DNA of 64,000 nt. It comes from Chersky-806 sp038252255 (GTDB taxonomy: Bacteria; Actinomycetota; Acidimicrobiia; IMCC26256; JAENVU01). Below, piece by piece: positions 59,493-64,000 of this stretch. Positions within the stretch are counted from its first letter, which is position 1. Each line of letters starts with the position of its first letter. Location: NCBI GenBank assembly GCA_038252255.1, contig JBBSAM010000004.1, positions 124,001-188,000 of the forward strand. The letters run 5' to 3'. Made by a program: the position numbers and the translations under genes. The notes under the pieces were generated by a model, which worked only from the letters and a program-made list of their open reading frames with translations, was not told the origin of the DNA and ran no database searches.

Positions 59493-60002
59493 ATGCGGGG
59501 AATGCACGCGGAGCCCGTCCATCCCGACCCCTCCGGCGACATCGGCATCGGCGATCTCAGTGAGCGGACCGGCGTCGCACCATCGGCCCTCCGCTTCTAC
59601 GAGGCCGAAGGCCTCATTCACTCCGCCCGGTCGGCCGGTGGCCAGCGCCGGTACCACCGGGAGGTGCTGCGGCGGGTCTCGTTCATCCGCATCGCGCAGC
59701 GCGTCGGGCTGAGCCTCGACGAGATTCGCGAAGCGCTGGCGTCGCTCCCCGCATCCCGTACCCCGAGCAAGGCCGACTGGGCCCGCCTGTCGAGGTCGTG
59801 GCGTCCGATGCTCGACGAGCGCATCGCGGTGCTCGAACGCCTGCGCGACACCCTCACCGACTGCATCGGTTGCGGCTGCCTCTCCTTGCGCAGCTGCACC
59901 CTCTACAACCACGACGACGCCGCCGCCCACTTCGGACCCGGTCCCCGCTATCTCTTGGGCGACCCACCCGCCCTCTCAGGTTCCCCGCCGGCCGATCGGT
60001 AG
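59493..60002 (+). CDS. soxR: Redox-sensitive MerR-family activator SoxR
   Basis: 169 residues. The MerR helix-turn-helix begins IGDLSERTGVAPSALRFYEA with EGLIHSARSAGGQRRY, followed by VLRRVSFIRIAQRVGLSLDE and a dimerisation helix. The [2Fe-2S] ligands are present as CIGCGCLSLRSC (residues about 126-137), and LYNHDD follows as in known SoxR proteins. Oxidation of the cluster by quinones or phenazines activates the divergent gene by twisting its long-spacer promoter. No soxS is expected in actinobacteria. Confidence 0.96.
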   Translation: MRGMHAEPVHPDPSGDIGIGDLSERTGVAPSALRFYEAEGLIHSARSAGGQRRYHREVLRRVSFIRIAQRVGLSLDEIREALASLPASRTPSKADWARLSRSWRPMLDERIAVLERLRDTLTDCIGCGCLSLRSCTLYNHDDAAAHFGPGPRYLLGDPPALSGSPPADR

Positions 60003-60019
60003 ACCGCGGCACCGGGGCG

Positions 60020-60060
60020 GCCGGCGGCGGCTTCTCCAGTTCCCCGCCGGCGGCGGCTTC
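60020..60060 (+). repeat. Direct repeat after soxR
   Basis: GCCGGCGGCGGCTTC occurs at 60020-60034 and 60046-60060. The word GTTCCCCGCCGGC between them also occurs at the end of soxR (59980-59992). Confidence 0.8.
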
Positions 60061-60107
60061 CTCTACGCGGGGCGCGCAGTAGCGTCAGGTTCGATCCGGG
60101 GGGAACG

Positions 60108-61157
60108 ATGACGGTCGCCGCGCAGCAGGACTTGGACGAGGTGGCAGCGGGCATCGCGCGCTGGCTCGCCGCGCGGCGCGGGATCCCGGATCTCGTGCTC
60201 ACTCGGTGCGAGCGACCCGCAGACGGGCTGTCGAGCGACACGCTCATGGTCGACGCCTGCGGGACCCGTGACGCGAACGCGTACGAGGAGTCGGTGGTCG
60301 TCCGCCGCGCACCGCCCGGCCCTGGTGTGTTCCCCGACTACGACCTCGCGGGCCAGGCTCGGGTGCAGGACGCGGTGGCCGATCAGGGCGTACCCGCGCC
60401 GGCACCGGTCGAGCTCGAGACGGACCGCTCGTGGGTTGGCTCGGCGTTCATGGTGATGCCGGCGATCGCCGGTCACGTGCCCAATCAGGCACCGGCATTC
60501 GATCGTTGGATCAAGACGATGGCGCCTGACGAGCAGCGCACGTTGTCCGAAGGCTTCTTCGACGTGCTCGCGGCCATCCACCGTGTCGACTGGAAGAGCG
60601 CCGCGCTCCCGGGCGTGGTCCCGGACCGGAGCATCGACGCGGAGCTCGCCCGGTGGGCGCACTACCTCGATTGGTACGCCGGCGGCGACGTCATCGTCCC
60701 CGGGCTCGTGGCCGCGCTCGGCTGGTGCGCCGAGCACCGGCCGGCGATTGAGCCCCCGCCCACCTTGGTGTGGGGCGACGTGCGGCTGGGCAACGTGATC
60801 TTCGACGACGAGCGGCGCCCGCTTGCCGTGCTCGACTGGGAGATGACCGGGATCGGGCCGCCGGAGCACGATGTCGCGTGGTACTTCGCGCTCGACGCGG
60901 TCCAGCACGAGCTGTTCGGCCGATCGGTGCCCGGGTTCCTCGACCGCGGCGCGGCAATGGCGCGCTACCAAGCGCGGCTCGGGCGCGCCTTGGTGGATCT
61001 CGACTGGTACGAGATCCTCGCGATGGTGCGCAGCACCGCGATCATGACCCGGCTGAGCGTCCTGGCGGAGAAGGCCGGCCAACCGCCGCTGCTGCCGCTC
61101 GCGGACAACCCGTTCCTCGACATCTTGGCCCGCCGGATCGCGGAGTCGAGCCGATGA
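60108..61157 (+). CDS. APH-family phosphotransferase-like protein
   Basis: 349 residues; GGGGGGAAC precedes the ATG. Kinase-like fold. The Brenner motif is LVWGDVRLGNVIFDDERRPL, where Trp replaces the usual His of H-G-D; this is frequent in actinobacterial members related to ACAD10/11. The Mg-binding motif is LAVLDWEMTGIGPPEHDVAW. The N-lobe begins VAAGIARWLAARRGIPDLVL. Substrate likely a hydroxyacyl-CoA or other lipid metabolite, not an antibiotic. Its TGA overlaps the ATG of the P450 gene. Confidence 0.9.
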   Translation: MTVAAQQDLDEVAAGIARWLAARRGIPDLVLTRCERPADGLSSDTLMVDACGTRDANAYEESVVVRRAPPGPGVFPDYDLAGQARVQDAVADQGVPAPAPVELETDRSWVGSAFMVMPAIAGHVPNQAPAFDRWIKTMAPDEQRTLSEGFFDVLAAIHRVDWKSAALPGVVPDRSIDAELARWAHYLDWYAGGDVIVPGLVAALGWCAEHRPAIEPPPTLVWGDVRLGNVIFDDERRPLAVLDWEMTGIGPPEHDVAWYFALDAVQHELFGRSVPGFLDRGAAMARYQARLGRALVDLDWYEILAMVRSTAIMTRLSVLAEKAGQPPLLPLADNPFLDILARRIAESSR

Positions 61158-62359
61158 CGAGCCCGGTGACCTCGCTCGACGACCTCGACATCGACCCCGG
61201 GACGCCGGGCTTCTTCCTGCGGCCGGACTACTACGAGGTCCTCACCCGGTTGCGCTCCGAGGCGCCGGTGTTCGAGTACGCGCCCGGGATCAAGGCCGTC
61301 ACGCGTTACCGCGACATCCGTGACATCAGCCGCAACCCCGAGACGTTCTGCTCGGGTCGCGGCGCGCTCGTGAACGATCCGCTGCGGCAGGGCGGGGCCA
61401 TCGCCGGCTCGATCCTGCACATGGACCCGCCGGAGCACGGTGCCTGGCGCCGCACGCTCAACCGCGAGTTCACCGCGCGCGCGGTCGAGCGCATGGAGCA
61501 CGAGATCCGGGCGCTCGCGATTCACCTGCTCGAGGCGATCCCGGCGGGTGAGGTGGTGGACCTCGTCGACGTGCTCGCCGCGCCGTTGCCGGTGCTCGTG
61601 ATCTGCGACCTGCTCGGCGTACCCGACGCGAGCCGGGGCGACTTCCGGCGGTGGTCGGACGCCACCATCCTGGCGTCGGACGGGCGTGCGGCACTCCCTC
61701 CGGAATCTCTCCAGGACGTCATGGAGCTCGTTGCCTTCCTCGAGCAGCTGGCCCGCGACAAGGCGGCCGAACCGGCAGACGATGTCGTGTCGCTGCTCGT
61801 CGGGGCCTCGGTCGACGGTCGCCGCCTCACGGCCGCCGAGCTGGTGACGTTCAACATGTCACTGCTCGTCGCAGGGAATGAGACGACGCGCCACCTCATC
61901 TCCGGCGGGATGATGGCGCTGGCCGAGCATCCCGACCAGCGTGCCGCACTCGCGGAGGATCCGAGCCTCATCCCACTCGCGGTCGAGGAGTGCCTGCGCT
62001 GGGTCACCCCGATCCAACAGTTCGCCCGCACGGCGACCCGCGACGCGACCGTCGGTGACGTCAACGTGGCCGAGGACGACTACCTCGTGATGCTGTACGC
62101 GTCGGGCAACCGGGACGAGGCGGCGTTCGGGCCGACCGCGGACCGCTTCCAGGCGACGCGCCCGGTCGAGGTGCCCAACCTCGCGTTCGGCTTCGGCGAG
62201 CATCTGTGCCTCGGCGCCGCGCTCGCCCGGCTCGAAGCGCGTGTCGTGTTCGAAGAGCTCGTCGCGCGCTTCCCTCACTACGAGATCGCAGGAGAGGCCG
62301 AGTGGTTGCCGTCGAGCCTCGTGCGGGGCCCGGACTCGGTGCCGATCGTCTTCCGGTAG
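61154..62359 (+). CDS. Cytochrome P450
   Basis: 401 residues from ATG at 61154, coupled to the kinase-like gene by ATGA. The I-helix motif is LLVAGNETTRHLISGG, the K-helix EECLRWV, and the haem loop FGFGEHLCLGAALARLE. The start DIDPGTPGFFLRPDYYEVLT is like CYP125/CYP142-neighbourhood actinobacterial P450s acting on steroids or fatty acids. The meander reads RFQATRPVEVPNLA. No ferredoxin is adjacent. Confidence 0.95.
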   Translation: MTSPVTSLDDLDIDPGTPGFFLRPDYYEVLTRLRSEAPVFEYAPGIKAVTRYRDIRDISRNPETFCSGRGALVNDPLRQGGAIAGSILHMDPPEHGAWRRTLNREFTARAVERMEHEIRALAIHLLEAIPAGEVVDLVDVLAAPLPVLVICDLLGVPDASRGDFRRWSDATILASDGRAALPPESLQDVMELVAFLEQLARDKAAEPADDVVSLLVGASVDGRRLTAAELVTFNMSLLVAGNETTRHLISGGMMALAEHPDQRAALAEDPSLIPLAVEECLRWVTPIQQFARTATRDATVGDVNVAEDDYLVMLYASGNRDEAAFGPTADRFQATRPVEVPNLAFGFGEHLCLGAALARLEARVVFEELVARFPHYEIAGEAEWLPSSLVRGPDSVPIVFR

Positions 62360-62365
62360 GACCCG

Positions 62366-63529
62366 CTACTGGCCGGGGCCGGTCTCGGTGAGCCCGATGT
62401 CGGGGTGGGCACCGGTGACGATGCTCTGCAGGTCCCCGAAGCCGACGCCGCCCGCGGCCGGATCGTCGACCCGCACGACGGTCTGGCGGTGCTGGCGGAC
62501 GCGCCCGAGCACGTCGTCCGCGGTGCAGTCGGCGAGGTACTCGCCCTCGACGTGCAGCCGGCCGCGCCACTGGCCGTGAAACGCGCCGTCGAAGCCGCCG
62601 TACAGCCCGGTCGCGAGGTGGAACCCGGTGTCGGACACCGGCTGGAGGCGGAACACGCGCTCGGACCCGTCGGGCATCGTGCACGTGATCTCACCCCCGA
62701 GGAACCGCCGCGTGCGGTCGTCGAAGCGGAGATCGGGGCGCGCGGCGGCGAACGGCACCCTGCGGCCGTCGGCATGCTCGATCCCACCTTCGAACGTCAC
62801 CCGGCTCCAGTCGCCGAACGCGAACCGCTGGAAGTAGAAGTGCAGGCCGTACTGCGTCCCGTCCGCCCGCTCGCAGAAGACGGGGAACCAGAGGACGTAC
62901 GCCGACGTGCCTTCCGGCTGCGTGACCGGCGCAATGTCCGGGAGCGGCGCGCCCACCTGGTAGCGGACGCCCCAGGAATGGTCGCGGGTCGAGACCCAGG
63001 ACCTCTCGTCGAGCTCGGTGCGCTGCCCGTCGATCTCCACCCAGCCGCGCGCCGTGCCGCCCTGGTGGTAGCGGACGATGTCGGCGTCGATCCGGAAACG
63101 GTCGCGACTCACGTGGACCTCGCGGCTCTCCACCGATGGCGGCACGGGACTCGAGAGGTGCCACTCGAACGCGATGGGGAGCACATCGTTGGGTTCGAGG
63201 GCGAAGCGGATCTCGCGCAGCGGCGTGACCACCTCGTAGTGGACGGGACCGACGGAGGTGGTCTCGGGATCGGGAGCGAGCTGGCGATTGGCCCGTACCG
63301 TCCATTGCTCGACGCCGCGTGAGATGCCGGCGTAGGCGTCCATGACGTTGCGGTTCGTGTACTTGCCGAGGCCGAGCGAGAGCTGCAGCGAACCGTCCTT
63401 CGCCGCGGCCATCGCGCAGATCTTCTCGGTCCAGCTGCGATCGCTCTCGCCGACCCGGGCGAAGGTGTCGACGATCTGGTGTGAGAGCTGCTCGTCGGAC
63501 GGGAGGAGCGGTCCCGGCGGTTGTGCCAC
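62366..63529 (-). CDS. Lipocalin-like protein (DUF7064/carotenoid hydratase-like), function unknown
   Basis: 387 residues, beta-rich. Conserved stretches are DRSWTEKICAMAAAKDGSLQ, LSLGLGKYTNRNVMDAYAGI, GPVHYEVVTPLREIRFALE, RSWVSTRDHSWGVRYQVGAP and FYFQRFAFGDWSRVTFEGGI. The DHSWG motif is typical of a group of actinobacterial proteins near P450 and fatty-acid genes whose fold resembles AttH/hydroxyneurosporene-synthase lipocalins. No signal peptide. Converges with the P450 gene, 6 bases between stops. The role is unknown, perhaps binding or hydrating a lipid. Confidence 0.65.
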   Translation of the reverse strand: MAQPPGPLLPSDEQLSHQIVDTFARVGESDRSWTEKICAMAAAKDGSLQLSLGLGKYTNRNVMDAYAGISRGVEQWTVRANRQLAPDPETTSVGPVHYEVVTPLREIRFALEPNDVLPIAFEWHLSSPVPPSVESREVHVSRDRFRIDADIVRYHQGGTARGWVEIDGQRTELDERSWVSTRDHSWGVRYQVGAPLPDIAPVTQPEGTSAYVLWFPVFCERADGTQYGLHFYFQRFAFGDWSRVTFEGGIEHADGRRVPFAAARPDLRFDDRTRRFLGGEITCTMPDGSERVFRLQPVSDTGFHLATGLYGGFDGAFHGQWRGRLHVEGEYLADCTADDVLGRVRQHRQTVVRVDDPAAGGVGFGDLQSIVTGAHPDIGLTETGPGQ

Positions 63530-63567
63530 GCGCGGGACGTTAGACGAGGCCCTCGCTCACGTATGAA

Positions 63568-63591
63568 GGCCGGGCTCGTGGGAGCCCGGCC
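63568..63591 (-). terminator. Hairpin in the intergenic region
   Basis: GGCCGGGCTC and GAGCCCGGCC pair perfectly around GTGG. It lies between the CsbD-like gene and the lipocalin-like gene, both on the minus strand. Confidence 0.65.
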
Positions 63592-63609
63592 CCCATCCGC
63601 GCCTCGCCG

Positions 63610-63654
63610 CCGGAGTGCGCTGGACCAATCGCGGGCCCGGCATTCGCACTCCGG
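63610..63654 (-). terminator. Long-loop hairpin just after the CsbD-like gene
   Basis: CCGGAGTGCG and CGCACTCCGG are perfect inverted repeats separated by 25 bases, 17 bases past the stop of the minus-strand gene. Confidence 0.6.
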
Positions 63655-63671
63655 GGATCCTCAGAGAGAAG

Positions 63672-63911
63672 TCAGCTCTGGTTCGCCTTCTGCTCGGCCT
63701 CGTGCACTGCCGCCTCGGCGCGGGCCTTGTCCGCCTCCGCTTCCTTGGCCGCGACCTCGCGCTGCGAGTCGGCCTTGTCCTGCTGGGCCTGACCCTCGCG
63801 CTGGAGGTCGTCGCGTCCGGTCACGGCACCGGCCACTTCCTTCACCTTGCCCTTGACGCCTTCAACAGCACCCTTGATGCCGGCCTCGGGACCGGTGTCC
63901 TTGTCAGTCAT
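63672..63911 (-). CDS. CsbD-like/microaggregate-binding protein 1-like small protein
   Basis: 79 residues, strongly charged and Ala/Glu/Lys/Gln-rich. The first half has GIKGAVEGVKGKVKEVAGAV and TGRDDLQREGQAQQDKA, the CsbD pattern (K-G-x-x-K-x-x-x-G-x-x-x-x-D-x-x-L-x-x-E-G-x-x-x-Q). The second half is a helix (EAEADKARAEAAVHEAEQKA) as in actinobacterial microaggregate-binding protein 1. A stress-induced, small cytoplasmic protein. AAGGAGATCC stands before the ATG. Confidence 0.9.
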   Translation of the reverse strand: MTDKDTGPEAGIKGAVEGVKGKVKEVAGAVTGRDDLQREGQAQQDKADSQREVAAKEAEADKARAEAAVHEAEQKANQS

Positions 63912-64000
63912 CTGGATCTCCTTCGATCGTGTACGCGTCGAGCGGGCGCTCGACCCGCTCGTAGGCTTCGGGTCGTACCCGGATCTGCCGAGGCGGAACC

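Overview
The window is a high-GC chromosome segment from an actinobacterium. Genes for mycothiol-dependent (DinB-like) and F420-type (PPOX-fold) enzymes, two cytochrome P450s, lipid and xenobiotic catabolism genes, a CsbD/microaggregate-binding-type protein and a DUF559/AbiEi-type gene all fit Actinomycetota. Class Acidimicrobiia or a related environmental lineage is plausible, but this is inference. No rRNA, tRNA, CRISPR array or plasmid functions were seen. Genes are dense, often with 1-4 base start/stop overlaps (ATGA, GTGA, TGATG).

Layout. 0-5.1 kb: an ice-binding-like (DUF3494) wall protein with a sortase-type tail and a partial downstream partner, an ECF sigma/OGT DNA-repair pair, an ECF-SnoaL sigma gene lacking most of its sigma-2 domain, acylphosphatase and an MFS exporter. 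5.1-7.2 kb: a 660-base non-coding stretch and a Pro/Ala-rich surface protein. 7.3-19.6 kb: glycosyltransferase, Baeyer-Villiger-type monooxygenase, mycothiol-dependent enzyme, His-rich membrane protein, acyltransferase-3, a four-gene operon ending in a TAP-like hydrolase, enoyl-CoA hydratase and an amidohydrolase. 19.6-24.4 kb: an accessory island (below). 24.4-34.7 kb: a second amidohydrolase, acetoacetate-decarboxylase-like protein, SDR, MMPL transporter, epoxide hydrolase, membrane proteins and a formylglycine-generating enzyme with its cysteine pair intact. 34.7-45.4 kb: P450, a PAS-GGDEF-EAL protein, TetR, three DHA2-type MFS exporters and a methyltransferase. 45.4-48.8 kb: GT2-GtrA and ArnT-like glycosyltransferases. 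48.8-49.9 kb: a one-gene DUF559 element bounded by palindromes. 50.0-51.2 kb: an encapsulin nanocompartment operon. 51.2-64 kb: hydrolases, amidase, sulfotransferase, a frameshifted VOC gene, SoxR with its operator and divergent target, APH-like kinase with a P450, and CsbD.

The least explained structure is at 19.63-24.42 kb. Two paralogous amidohydrolase genes face each other 3' end to 3' end. Between them lies a block flanked by imperfect direct repeats of about 112 bases, each holding a 48-base palindrome. Inside, a 25-base core (consensus CAGGCCAGTGTGCRKCAATG followed by ACGCC) recurs in one orientation and divides the block into five segments, each with exactly one gene: a frameshifted PH-domain gene, a kelch-like lipoprotein, a PhyH dioxygenase, an unknown protein and a membrane protein. 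It behaves like a cassette array but has no integron-type attC motif and no recombinase in view. The palindrome ends (CGTTTCGG...CCGAAACG) recur in the palindromes bounding the DUF559 nuclease-like gene at 48.8-49.9 kb, so the two loci may belong to one family of palindrome-bounded mobile units.
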